From Fallopia convolvulus (lineage: Eukaryota; Streptophyta; Magnoliopsida; Caryophyllales; Polygonaceae): a stretch of DNA of 64,000 nt. The stretch is taken from contig OZ024736.1 of assembly GCA_964016875.1 (NCBI GenBank), positions 36,798,707-36,862,706 of the forward strand, given 5' to 3'. The notes under the pieces are model-generated. The model was not told the DNA's origin. It saw only the letters and a program-made list of their open reading frames with translations, and searched no databases. The translations under genes and the position numbers were made by a program. Position 1 is the stretch's first letter. The number at the start of each line of letters is the position of its first letter. Shown in pieces: positions 22,573 to 33,311 of this stretch.

Positions 22573-23133
22573 TCTACTATTACTAAAGTAGAATCCTTCT
22601 CTCTTATGTGTCACCCATCTAACTATGCAATATAGACATTTTTAAATGTTCATTTACCTCTTTATTCTTAATATTATTTAAAATTTACATTACAAATATA
22701 CTATATTATAATAATAGTATCCCGTTTATCATTAGTACTTATCATATTAAATAAAAAATCAATAAGATATGCTATTGATAAGCATTTAATGTCTATTATA
22801 ATAAATTACATCATTTATTACTTTTACTCACCATATTCAACTAATGAGTATGGAAATATTATTTAGTCTTTTCTGTATTTATTTTCATGTATGTTATAAT
22901 AATATTATCTAATTCAAAAATTAAATCACCTATGATATTATAAATAAATAAATACTATTATTTACTTATTTTCTTACATTCCCTACATATCATAATAATT
23001 TTCGATTGATAGTTTTATTGAGGAAAATATTTAATTTTTATCGAATGCGTTTATGTAAATTCGATCGACGAGTACGGTTCCTACAAAAAAAATCTCAAAT
23101 CATAGTCGTGCATGACACGACTGATCTTGCTAG
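22573..23133 (+). mobile_element. Non-autonomous Helitron, 561 bp
   Basis: Starts TCTACTATTACTAAAG directly after an A and ends CTAG directly before a T, as expected for Helitron insertion between A and T. Seven bases before CTAG is a perfect 7-bp stem, AGTCGTG (23104-23110) with CACGACT (23116-23122) around a 5-base loop. No target duplication and no RepHel coding sequence, so it depends on a helper element elsewhere. Structure-based call of good quality. Confidence 0.87.
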
Positions 23134-25352
23134 TTTCCTGTAAAGTAAAAAAAAATTGTAAGAAAGACTCAACTTTGAAATTGTAAAAAAATAATAGCAT
23201 CATAAAAACATTAATTCAAGGTCAAAATTTTATATTTTTATATAATTATCAGCAGGATAGATATAACGAAAAATAGAGAAGGCTTTAGTATATTAGGAAG
23301 TAAATAACTATGGTTTTTTATTTGTTAATATATAAAGGATAAAAGTTATTGAAATTTTGCTTGATAACTTAAGATATGACATTGTTTATGAAGTGTATAA
23401 ATTTATCATAATTTGAGATTTTTGTCAGTAATCTTAAGGTCTATACGAAATCCGCTAAATAACTTTGTGATTTAATGAAATTTCTCAAATAAATTGAAAG
23501 TTAAAATTAACATTAAGTATTGAATTTTATAAAATTAACAATTAAAAAATAAAAATAAACAATAATGAAAAATAAAAGTTAAAATAAAAAAGTAAAACTA
23601 AAATAATTAAAAAAAATTAAAAAATAAGTTGAAAAATGAAATAAAATTAAAAGTTTTTTATAATCTTATTTGTTATCATATGATGTGTTTTAAATATTAT
23701 AATGAATTTTATCCAATATTTATAAAATTTTATTGATTTGATTAATAAAAAAATTTAAAAATTTACGTATTTGATTTTAAGAAGTTTCTAAAATAAATTT
23801 GCCCATGACAATTGACCAATTAGAATTTTAAATTATTCACTATTAAAATTTATTTTCCTCGTTATTGAAAATTATCAAAATTTTAAAATTTTTACATTAT
23901 CAAAACTTACATTATTTGTATTATTTATATTTAAATTATTTTTGTGAATAAATCTTAACCCAAAGAAATCTATCTATCTATTACTAATAACTAAAGTCGG
24001 AGCAATTTCTGTCACCACGTTGCGCCACATCACCCCATTATTAAAATAATAATTTTAATTAGTTAATTATGTAAAAAAAGTTATCTCCAACTAATTAAAC
24101 ATAAAGATAAAATAATATTAGTAAATTTGACCAAAATAGATTAAAAAAAGTACATTATATTTGTAAAAGATAATTTAAAAAAAGATAAGAAAAAATATGT
24201 ACACATGATCACATATATATCTTTGAAATAAAAACAACAATATCTATCATCTATAATTATATCCTCCTATTAAATTTGAAACATTTCTAGCCACCACATT
24301 AATTCTGGCCCATCTTATATTAAAAAAAATTACTTATATTATTTTTTCCAATTAAATTCCTTTTTATTTATTCATGTGGAAAAAATTAATTCGAATTTTA
24401 ATTAAAAATAACGAAAAATTATTTTATCTTTATCTTTTTATATATTTATAAAAACATATTTATCTTAAATCAATTTCTGATAAAAAGGTAAAAATTTCAA
24501 ACATCTATATAATTACTTGCCTAAATTAATTTTTTATGAAAAAAAATTAAGTTATATTTTCCTTAATTTCCTTTTTAGATTTTTATGTAAATATGGGATA
24601 TTTTTTTATCTTAAAAAAACAATATTTTTTTATCTTTTCTTATTAACTATCTTTTTAAATTTTTATTGAAAAGATTTTCAAAGAATTGAATTTGATTAAT
24701 TTTCTTAAGAATTTACATTATTTTTGGCTTATTTATTTATTTTTCATATTTACTTATTAATATCAAATTTATAATATATCTAAAAATTGATGAAAGTTTT
24801 TAAACTAGTTTATTTATTTTTTTATTAATATCAAGTTAGTCTCGATTCATTATTTTTGGCTTATTTATTTACTTTTTAAACTAGTTTTATGACTAAACTA
24901 AATGAAAGTTTTAAAATTTTAAATTATTTATATTTTCAATTTAAAATTACATTTTTGATCCTTTTTTATTAAATAAAAAAATTATTATCTCGTAATTTTT
25001 TGGAAAAAGGCTTAACTGAGATAAATGACCAAAAATATTTTAATAGTTTTTTAATTAATTAATTTATAAGGTAGAAAAATGATAAATGTTGGACGAAACT
25101 AAATAAAAGTATTTAACTAGGGTATAATATTTGGTATTAAGGTAATGAATAAGATTTTATAAATTGAAATAGAAGACGGTACTAGTTTGGAGAAGTAGTG
25201 TACACGTTACATGTAGGAGTGTAGAGGGAATCTTGTCACAAGAAGTGGGATTCTCGGTAAAAGATGAGTGGGTGGGGCCATGGGCTGAATTCTCGGTGTT
25301 ATAGTGGTAGACAGGGCCCAACCCAAACGGAGGCGACAGGGTCTTATTGAGC
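23134..25352. other. Very AT-rich transposon debris
   Basis: No gene. Helitron-like starts occur at 23,977 (TCTATTACTAATAACTAAAG, after A) and about 24,251, but no matching 3' hairpin was found. A decayed half of the fold-back element seen at 54,955 lies at about 23,360-23,530 (gacattgtttatgaagtgtat..). Long A- and T-rich runs dominate. Confidence 0.45.
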
Positions 25353-25678
25353 CGTGTCCCAAAAGCAGTAAATGTTTTATCAAAAAATATTTGTCCATTT
25401 TCTTTTTTCGTTGTTCCAAAATGTTTGTCTATTTTTTTTTTATATCCATATTTTTCTTACAATTTTATCATTGAATATCACATTTATCCATATTATCCAA
25501 TTAAAAATCTATCCCAATATCCTTTTTAGTCATTTCTTTTTATCTTCTCTTTCTTCTCAACTTTATCCATCAACATCACAATATCTCTCCTACTCATATT
25601 GGTTACTTTTTCATCTCTTTATTTTCTTAAAACTTGTGCAATTTTACTTTATGGCCAAACATTATGGGACGGAGGGAG
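25353..25678. mobile_element. Decayed Stowaway-like MITE
   Basis: The right end (CCAAACATTATGGGACGGAGGGAG followed by TA) is clear. The left end keeps only TGTCCCAAAAG..AAATGTTT, and the CTCCCTCCG terminus is lost. The interior resembles the MITE at 22,096 (TTTGTCCATTTTC, CAATATCTCTCCTACTC). Confidence 0.65.
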
Positions 25679-25685
25679 TATATAT

Positions 25686-26108
25686 GATTTTTTGGCCAAA
25701 CCGACTTTTAAAAACAAGTTTATTTAAAAAAAAAGTTTTTAAAATTATTTTTAAGTAAAAACACTTTTTATAATAAAAACATTCAATTTCAAATATCTTG
25801 AGTTAGTCCCATTAAAAAAATACCTTGAGTTATTTTCTGGTGATATTTTTTCCTAGTTGGACTAAAATATCCTTTCAAATTTACTTTATTTGCTTGTTAT
25901 ATAGTTCTCTATCTACACAAAATAGTAAAAAAATAAATTTGAAAGGGCATTTAGGTCCAACTAGGATAAAATATCACCGGAAAATAGATTAAGGTGTTTG
26001 GAATTGAGTGTTTGTATTATAAAAGGTGGTTTGCTTAAAAAGAAGTTTAAAATGTGATTTCTGTACAAAAAAAAACTTGTTTTAAAAGGTGGATTTTGAA
26101 AAAATAAA
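25686..26108. mobile_element. Fold-back (long inverted repeat) element
   Basis: The left half (CTTTTTATAATAAAAACATTCAATTTC.., GGTGATATTTTTTCCTAGTTGGAC) is the imperfect complement of the right half (GTCCAACTAGGATAAAATATCACC.., GGAATTGAGTGTTTGTATTATAAAAGG) over about 190 bp, with a short centre near 25,905. Target duplication not resolved. No ORF. Confidence 0.75.
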
Positions 26109-26262
26109 TACCCTATTAAATAAAAAAAAAAAGCAAATGAGTCCCAACCAATGTAATAGGGATTGGAATTCTTGGATCAAATCTTAAGGAAACAATAGGA
26201 TCAAATCCTAGAATCAAATTGTTAGGTCATAAAACCATACTGAATTAATGAAATGATAAAAG

Positions 26263-26628
26263 GACTAACATTTATATGTTATATATCATTCAAATATGAA
26301 ATTAAATCATAAAAAATATACGCATTATTCTTCAAACACTCCATCATATATACTACATCTCTATAAGCATCACATCCATATATAACATTGATTCAATCTT
26401 CTTAAATAGCCATCACACATTAATTAGAGATTTCTTAAGACTCATGACTAACATTTATATGTCATATATCATTCAAATATGAAATTAAATCATAAAAAAC
26501 ATACGCATTATTCTTCAAGCACTCCATCATATATACTACATCTCTATAAGCATCACATCCATATATAACATTGATTCAATCTTCTTAAATAACCATCACA
26601 CATTAATTAGAGATTTCTTAAGACTCAT
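26263..26628 (+). repeat. 183-bp tandem duplication, two copies
   Basis: The segment from GACTAACATTTATATG (26263) to ..AAGACTCAT recurs from 26446, with only about five differences seen. The high similarity in otherwise decayed DNA indicates a recent duplication. Confidence 0.92.
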
Positions 26629-27061
26629 GACTATTAAATCAACAAAAAACTAATATTTTATCGATGCTAAAGAGCGATGAACTATTTTTTTCAATGTTCC
26701 GATGAGTTTCTTTTAATATGAGATAGAAAGAATGCAATTTTCTTATATTTTTTATTTTTTATTTATTTTTTAAGTAAAACATGGGCAATTTATGAATAAT
26801 CTAGAATTTATAAGATAAATGAGTTTAATGGACGAAGTGAGAACAAATATCCAAAATGATGATTTATAACTTAATTTGTGTTATTTAGTAGGATCTTATG
26901 ATCTGACATACGTCCTATAATTTTATACGATCTTATATGATTATACTAGGATCCTAATTGTCACGATTTATTACACACAATGCAAATCGTTTTGTAAAAT
27001 CCGGATCTAGGATCGTACTATCCTACAATTCGAATCAAATCGCGATTTTTTGAATGAAAGG
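26629..27061. other. AT-rich stretch, no gene seen
   Basis: Toward its right end several AGGATC/GATCCT words occur (about 26,890-27,020), as they do at 26,150-26,220. They may be the subterminal repeats of an unrecognised DNA transposon. Confidence 0.3.
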
Positions 27062-27139
27062 GTGAGAATCTGGTTGGGCATTGAGATTTGTGGTCTACCT
27101 AGTTAGTCTCGATTCATGAACCAATAGATAGGAGAGAAT

Positions 27140-29899
27140 TGTAATATTGTGGTCTTTAAGGATATTTTTGAAAATTTTTCGAATATCCTTTTTAATCTTT
27201 TTGTCCGTTTTAACGCTTAATTCGATATTTTTGTTGGAGATTAAATCCTAGAAAATTCTTGGTGATATCCTAAAATCACAAAGAAATGATTTTATGGATC
27301 GGTGTGATTTCTAGGATTTTTCAGTGGAAAAAGAATATTTATTGGATAAGCCGTCTTTTTAATTATGTACTGTAAAAGATTTAAAATACGAAACGGAAGC
27401 CTTAAAAATTAAAGGTAACAAGATAAAATCATGGAAAATTAATTTTATTGGTTTACATAATTTACGGGACGTTTTTCGTTTAGTAAGTTTTTCCACCCGA
27501 GATACATAATTTTACCGCTTTAACGCGAGTCCCGTTCCGGGACGGGTTTTGGATTTTAAAACCTATCTTTTTCTTTGCTTAATAAGGAAGGCAGTGGAGA
27601 AAGAATTCTTAGCCGGCATAACTTTTTTCCTTGTCAAAGTTTATCTTTCGTTTCAAAAAGGAAGAAAGGAGCCAGCGAGATATGGACGACGACGGACTCG
27701 GGGAAACCGACCCATCTTCACCGTCGGCTACTCTCCGCCCCGTCCACCTCCATCTCCTCCATCACCTCTTCTTCTTCTTCCATCCTTTTGGGTTTGTGGC
27801 TGCTGCGACTCGAACCAGCGAGAGATCAGCTCGGAACGACCGGTTCGGGAGGAAAGAGATTCACCGCCGGTTATCTTCTCCGTCATGTTATGCAACACCG
27901 CCGGCGACCCACAACTCCTCCGACCACCAACCACCACAAGGGTTAATCCCGGGCAACGCCCAACCACCCTCGGGCTCGAGGATCGAGCCACTATCGAGCC
28001 AAACGAGTCATGGACTCGAGTGAAGGTATATACGATCGAAATTAATTAGCGGGTTGATTGCGGAGCCACCGCAAGGGCCTTTCGGTTCTGCTTTGCTAAT
28101 TAAATTTATGATTTTTATAATCTTGACGTTGATATGGTCCCACAGGTTCAAACCGCTCGTGAAACGGACGTCCAGATCTTCAGTTATAGTGAATACAAGT
28201 TTTGATACCGATTGGCAGGTAAAGGACTTCGAATAATTACTCGGGATTCGTTGTTAATCCGTTTGATCCAAGATTTGGTAAGCTTTAAGAACTGTTACTT
28301 AGGAACACTTTTTGTTTAGAAAGTTGTTTCAAAAGTGAAGCGAATAATTAGTTATAATTCCGCCAAGATGGCTTCTTAAAGCATGATAACTAAGGATTTA
28401 TTATATATCTATATTTGGAAATTAAATCGTTTATCGATTAGGAAGTTGTAGGAGTTGAGAATACAACTAAGAAGTGTTTCTGTGAGCTCGTTGTTGAGAA
28501 ATCCTTTTGTTATATTTGTCAGAAGGATGATAAAGATTACTGTTGAATTGCTAAGGACGTTGAACACACCTTCTAAGGCAAGTGGACGGTTCTCTCTTGC
28601 ATTATGGTTATTAAATGAGGAATTGAATCCCATTTAATAATTGTGTTGGGAACAACTTGTGTGCTTAATAAAATATGATAGGTTCTTATATTTTTTAGAA
28701 ATAATGACCATGTTGTTTATTCAGTTTCGCGTTAGAACTGGATTTAGGTCCGGTATGTGTGACCTTGTATGTTGTCTCATGTTGAGACATTATTGTGAAG
28801 TAAGTTATTTTTTCAGAGGTAGGATCCGAGTCTCCAATGACCTCTTTATAACACAGTCTATGTTGGGAGGTTTAGCTCGTTACTATCATATCCCAACATT
28901 CGGGTCATGACTCATACCTCACTCAACGCTGGAGGAGGTGCTTATGCACTCTAGCTAAGTGCAAATTGGTACTAGGTGTTCGTCAATGATCATGGATTTC
29001 ATCCCTCTCATCTTGACGTCTCCATGTACATGTGGATTCTCGGCGGTTTCAGTCGATTAAAAGTTACCAACATGTTTGTAAAAAGTTAAGTAATATAAGA
29101 TAAGTGCGTTAGGCACATTAATGTACCCGGATGGTTATTCTATTCGATAACCATTCTTGCTTCCGGTTATGAATGATTCTTAATCAAACTTTGATTAAGT
29201 CAATCTGATTAGTCGATGGAGGCTTTTCAAAATGTTATGTGATTATTATGAGTTCCCAACAATTGTTTATGCTTCTTAAAAGAAATCACAAGCGGTGGTG
29301 TTCTCTCTCTTGATTATGCAAGTCTCCTTCTTATTATTTATAAGACTACTAACTGTTGGATCATAATCCGAGTCTAATCGGATTTGGATGCCAATATGTT
29401 TAGTTAGATTCTCCGCTTGCTAGTCTATCATTAGACTAACCCGTCCATCTTCTTTTCTTTTATATGGTCGGCTGGTGTCCACCGTTGGTTTACGACACAT
29501 CAGGTTCTTCTTGGAAGTTGATTCAAGAGGCGGATTCAGATGTTTGAAGCTCTAGAAGTTGAAGAAAGGTTTCCAATGGCTATACTTGAGTGAAGATCAT
29601 GATTGAACTACTTCAAAGCAAAGCTGAGTTTCAGAAATAAGAACTCAAGGAAGACTTAATGAAGATTTTGTTTAAATAGAAGGTTGTTCTATTTATTTAT
29701 TCTTTTAAGTTAAGGTTTGTATAAGACCTTTTACGTGTTTTTCCGCTATAATATTTAACTTAATTTTGTTAGGTTTTAAATGGTTTCATTTACCTTGTTT
29801 TTAGCTTGTTCAGTCAGTTTAAAGCATCGGTTAGCTTCAGTTTAGTATTAATCGGGGTTATTGGCGGTAATACCTCCAGGGCAGGAAGGGGGTGTAACA
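27140..29899 (-). mobile_element. Solo LTR, 2,760 bp, chromovirus (Tekay)-like
   Basis: Perfect 5-bp duplication AGAAT (27135-27139, 29900-29904). On the minus strand it begins TGTTACACCCCCTTCCTGCCCTGGAGG and ends CACAATATTACA. A second copy in the other orientation lies at 55,296-58,294, so the whole length is one repeat unit. The TGTAACACCCC start and large LTR size recall Tekay/Del chromoviruses. ORFs inside (for example at 27,549-28,049) are not conserved in the second copy and are not called. Confidence 0.88.
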
Positions 29900-29982
29900 A
29901 GAATCTGGTTGGGCGTCAAAAATGTTGGTTGCATGGACAAGCTAGTGACAACGGGATCATATTCCGCCCCAAGTTTGACAAG

Positions 29983-29990
29983 AACATAGG
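29983..29990 (+). repeat. Left target duplication of the 4-kb hAT element
   Basis: AACATAGG here and at 34022-34029. The empty-site sequence is preserved in the paralogous copia relic (gaacataggtggtgaattc, about 38,086). Confidence 0.95.
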
Positions 29991-29998
29991 TAGTGGTG

Positions 29999-30180
29999 GG
30001 TTCCGGTCCCTGGAACCGGAGAACCGAACCGGAACCGAACCGGTTCAAAACCGGCGGTTCCGGTTCCAGAACCGGAACCGGAACCGAACCGGAGGAACCG
30101 GTAGAGGACCGGTCCCGGTCCCGGTTCCTCCCTTAGAGGAACCGGAGAAGCGGCGGTTCCTCCGGTTCGGAACCGGCGGT
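29999..30180 (+). repeat. Left subterminal GGTTCCGG/CCGGAACC repeats of the hAT element
   Basis: Dense overlapping GGTTCC, GGAACC and CCGGTTCCGG words in both orientations. A matching block stands at 33853-34014. Subterminal short repeats are transposase-binding arrays in studied hAT elements (Ac, Tam3); the same role is inferred here. Confidence 0.85.
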
Positions 30181-30184
30181 TCCA

Positions 30185-30331
30185 CCGCGATCGCGGCCCA
30201 AAAACCGCGGTCGCGGTTCAGCCAACAGAATGTACACACATTCTGTTGGACCACACCGCGATCGCGGACCTAAATCCGCGATCGCGGTGCCCAAGGGTCG
30301 CGATCGCGGCCCTCTATCACCGCGATCGCGG
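30185..30331 (+). promoter_or_regulatory. Array of six CCGCGATCGCGG palindromes (left)
   Basis: Perfect or near-perfect 12-mers at 30185, 30205 (one base changed), 30256, 30276, 30298 (first base changed) and 30320. Each is its own reverse complement, so a homodimeric binder is plausible. They end 8 bp before the first MSA-like motif of the transposase promoter. Similar arrays precede the small gene and the right end. Confidence 0.8.
30222..30249 (+). repeat. Perfect 12-bp-stem hairpin between palindromes
   Basis: CCAACAGAATGT (30222-30233) and ACATTCTGTTGG (30238-30249) enclose the loop ACAC. It sits in the middle of the left palindrome array. No counterpart seen at the right end. Confidence 0.85.
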
Positions 30332-30338
30332 CCACTGT

Positions 30339-30439
30339 TCCAACGGCTATTTTTTTCCCAACGTCTATATTCCAACGGCTATATTCCAACGTTCACATGA
30401 ATTCCAACGGCTATTTTCCTTCCATTTACCCATATAAAT
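30339..30439 (+). promoter_or_regulatory. Transposase promoter with three MSA-like motifs and a TATA box
   Basis: TCCAACGGCTA occurs at 30339-30349, 30371-30381 and 30403-30413, each a full match to the plant MSA consensus YCYAACGGYYA, which binds three-repeat MYB factors in G2/M-phase genes. Two weaker CCAACGT variants lie between. A TATA box (TATAAAT, 30433-30439) follows, about 150 bp before the ATG. That the gene is cell-cycle regulated is inference. Confidence 0.6.
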
Positions 30440-30590
30440 ACCATACTTCACCTTCAATTTGATTCACTCCAATCTCATACTCTCTTATCTCTCTCTACTA
30501 TTACTACTCTCATAATTCTACAAGCTTTCAACTTGCAAATTCTTTCTTACTACTTCCAAGTCTCTTATCTCCTTCCTAATCTTTTGAAAC

Positions 30591-32864
30591 ATGGATAACC
30601 AAGGTCAAGGCTTTATTAATTTGTTGAACGAGCAATACTATGGTGGTGTTGGTGGTTCACAAGAAAGTCAAATGGATCCTAATGCTTATCAACCACAACC
30701 ACCTTATCCTCATATGTCTATGCCTATGCCCATTCTCCCTCATATGTCTATGCCTATGCCCATTCCTCCACAAGTTCCTCATTCCGCTTCTATTCATAAC
30801 CAAGGTGCACAAGGCAATGAGGAGGTCGAAGTCGATGAGCAACACACCGACGAGGATGAGCAACACACCGAAGAGGAGGAGGGGGCATCTACGGTCAACC
30901 AAACCGCAAAAGTGTTAAAATCCGAAATTTTCACAAAGCACTTCACCAAGGGCAATGAATTGGATGCACTAGACCGATATGTTGTCAAGTGCAACTATTG
31001 TCCCTCGAAGTACAAATGGAAGCGCAATGGAGGCTATGGCACATTGAACAAGCATTTGAAGGCAAAACACTTGGACAAGTTGGGCATGATGCGAGGTCAA
31101 ACACAAATTTCGACTTCGGGGTTAGCAAGTTCTTCCTCTCAATCTCCCTTATTTACTTATAATCATGAGCGTAGTGTTTATGCTTTGTCCGAAGCTATTT
31201 GTGTTGATCATTTGCCATTTCAATTTGCAGAAAGTGTGGGTATAAATGATTGGGTTTCCAACCATTTGCAACCCGCTTATAAACGAACAACAAGAAAAAC
31301 AATTAGGAAAAATGTGTTTAAAGCATATGTGTGTCGTAAAAAGGAGTTGTCTCGGTTTTTTGCTCAAAATGATATTCGTGTTTCTATTTGTAGTGATATT
31401 TGTAGTGATAACTATCAATCTCATTCATACATGGGTATTACATGTCATTATATTGATGATCATTTTCACATGCAAAAACGAGTTTTGGCTTTTCGAGTAT
31501 TTGATGGGGCACATACCGCTTCAAATATTTGTAACATTATACGAACTATTTTAGATGAGTATAGACTACTTCATCGAGTTTTCACTATTTCATTTGATAA
31601 TGCATCTAACAACACCGCTTCTATTAGTGAATTGATTCAAGTTTGTCAACCGGTTTTTGGAAACAAATACTTTCATGTAAGATGTTCTTGTCATATTTTA
31701 AACTTATGTGTTCAAGATGGTTTGACACTTTTAATGCCATATATTGAACCTATTAAGTATGTTGTTAGCTTTATTTGGTTAAAAAAGAAAACCAAAAGTG
31801 ATTGGGGGAGGTTTTGTAAATCGAATGGTGTTAAACCAATACTTTTTTCAAAAGATGTCGGTCATCATTGGAATTCAACTTATAAATTACTTGTTCAATG
31901 TTTACGTTATAAAGAACTTTTAGCTTCCTTTGCCGCTCAACATATCCCGGGTTCACAATCAATTGAAGCTTGTTGGGATATTTGCTATGATATTGTGGAG
32001 ATTTTACAAGTTTTTAATGATGCAACTTATACATTTAGTCAAACATATACACCAAGTGCTCATTTGTTTGTTGTTGAAGCTTTGAATGTTGCGGGTGCCT
32101 TTAAGGAAGGGCTTTCACAACCCGACCGACCCGACATTGTTGAAAGTATTTTACGTATGAAGAGGAAGTGGTTGAACTATTATAAATACATTCCCGATAT
32201 TTATCTTGTTGCTTGTGTTTTTGATCCAAGATTTAAGATGCAAGGTTTGCAAGATACTTTGTATCAATACTATGAGTTGTTAAATTTAGAAGAAGAACAT
32301 TATGATAGAAATTGCAATGTTGATGTCATTATAGAACGTGTTAAATCTCTTATCTATGATTTGTACAAAACTTATAGCACGGGTGGTGAGGTTCCTTCTA
32401 TGCCTCAATTACCCCCATCGTCCTCCTCATCTCGTCGTTCTTTTCTATCCGCCGGGTCTCGTATGTTGCAAAATCTTACAAAAAAACCGAGATTCACGAG
32501 CTCACATACGGAGCTCGATACTTATCTAACCACTACCTTTGAGTTTGTAGATGATTTTGACATTTTAGATTGGTGGAAGCAACACAAGAACACATATCCA
32601 ACACTAGCAAGGATCGCCGCTCAAGTACTTGCCGTTCCCGCTTCAACGGTAGCGGTGGAGCAAAAGTTTAGCCAAGACGGCCACACCTTAGAGGATAGAA
32701 GATCAAGATTGGCACCCGAAGCATTGGAAGCTCAAGTTTGTGTGGACGATTGGAAGAGGGCGGAAATTAGATCACAATCAATGAACTATACGGAGTCATC
32801 CGATGATATAATAGAGGACGACGCAAGCCAAGCTTCTTCCGCCGGTTCCGCCGGGTCGTCTTAG
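30591..32864 (+). CDS. BED-type hAT transposase (RICESLEEPER-like)
   Basis: 757 aa, no interruption. An N-terminal Pro/Met-rich region has a 10-residue duplication (PHMSMPMPI twice) and acidic DEQHT repeats. A BED zinc finger uses C134, C137, H155 and H160 (DNA binding). The RNase H-like core shows ICSD at D269 and ISFDNASNN with D336. VGHHWNSTY stands in the place of the usual DVxTRWNST. The hAT C-terminal dimerisation region (DWWKQHKNTYPTLARIA, STVAVEQKFS) supplies E690 as the third acid. Spacing fits the hAT DDE arrangement. It would cut and rejoin the element's ends in the nucleus. The C-terminal tail is Asp/Ser-rich. Start ATG is supported by the homologous MENQ start of the small BED gene. 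Confidence 0.95.
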   Translation: MDNQGQGFINLLNEQYYGGVGGSQESQMDPNAYQPQPPYPHMSMPMPILPHMSMPMPIPPQVPHSASIHNQGAQGNEEVEVDEQHTDEDEQHTEEEEGASTVNQTAKVLKSEIFTKHFTKGNELDALDRYVVKCNYCPSKYKWKRNGGYGTLNKHLKAKHLDKLGMMRGQTQISTSGLASSSSQSPLFTYNHERSVYALSEAICVDHLPFQFAESVGINDWVSNHLQPAYKRTTRKTIRKNVFKAYVCRKKELSRFFAQNDIRVSICSDICSDNYQSHSYMGITCHYIDDHFHMQKRVLAFRVFDGAHTASNICNIIRTILDEYRLLHRVFTISFDNASNNTASISELIQVCQPVFGNKYFHVRCSCHILNLCVQDGLTLLMPYIEPIKYVVSFIWLKKKTKSDWGRFCKSNGVKPILFSKDVGHHWNSTYKLLVQCLRYKELLASFAAQHIPGSQSIEACWDICYDIVEILQVFNDATYTFSQTYTPSAHLFVVEALNVAGAFKEGLSQPDRPDIVESILRMKRKWLNYYKYIPDIYLVACVFDPRFKMQGLQDTLYQYYELLNLEEEHYDRNCNVDVIIERVKSLIYDLYKTYSTGGEVPSMPQLPPSSSSSRRSFLSAGSRMLQNLTKKPRFTSSHTELDTYLTTTFEFVDDFDILDWWKQHKNTYPTLARIAAQVLAVPASTVAVEQKFSQDGHTLEDRRSRLAPEALEAQVCVDDWKRAEIRSQSMNYTESSDDIIEDDASQASSAGSAGSS

Positions 32865-32865
32865 G

Positions 32866-33144
32866 TAATTTGCCAAACGGGGTTTCATATCGAAGGTAAT
32901 AGAACTACGTGGGCTTTGATTCCTCTATGACCCCGAGAGGATACGTAGGCAACTTAATATCAAGTTCAAGCCCTTCTTCTCCCACCCCCTTCTCTTCTCA
33001 AAGTCCGAAACCGGTCGGACTAGGCTAAAATAGCCTAAAATATCCATTATAACCACAATCCGCGATCGCACAACGACCGCGGAGGACGGGCCGCGATCGC
33101 GGTGATAGAGTACCGCGATCGCGGCCCACGTTCCGCGATCGCGG
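32866..33144 (+). repeat. Direct repeat A: 3' flank of the transposase gene plus palindromes
   Basis: From just after the transposase stop, about 280 bp match the region after the small gene's stop (33517-33816) with few differences: the same ATACGTAGGCAACTTAATATC, CCGAAACCGGTCGGACTAGG and CCATTATAACCACAATCCGCG words. Both stops are TAG followed by GTAA. CCGCGATCGCGG-type sites occur at 33060, 33091, 33113 and 33133. Confidence 0.92.
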
Positions 33145-33150
33145 ATCCCC

Positions 33151-33217
33151 TCCAACGGCTATATTTTTCAAATTCAACGGCTATTTCAAGTTTAAAGCTA
33201 TATTTATCAATATAAAT
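33151..33217 (+). promoter_or_regulatory. Promoter-like region of the small BED gene
   Basis: An MSA-like TCCAACGGCTA at 33151-33161, a one-mismatch copy (TTCAACGGCTA) at 33173-33183 and a TATA box TATAAAT at 33211-33217 stand about 95 bp before the ATG. The order palindromes, MSA-like motifs, TATA repeats that of the transposase promoter, so this is a second transcription unit and not a read-through tail. Confidence 0.6.
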
Positions 33218-33311
33218 ATGATATCTCTCCTTCAATTTAATTTACACCAATCTCATTGACTCATACTCTTTTATTTCTTTTGAATACTTCATTTCATATT
33301 CATTTTCAAGT

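Noticed and set aside
27549..28049. Overlapping open frames of 120-166 codons on the plus strand
   Set aside because: They lie inside the solo LTR 27140-29899, antisense to it, overlap in all frames because of GC-rich DNA, and are not conserved in the copy at 55,296.
29806..30375. Long frames rich in Gly/Arg/Pro and Phe/Arg across the hAT left end
   Set aside because: Produced by translation of GGTTCC and GCGATCGC repeats; open in several frames on both strands at once, so not coding.
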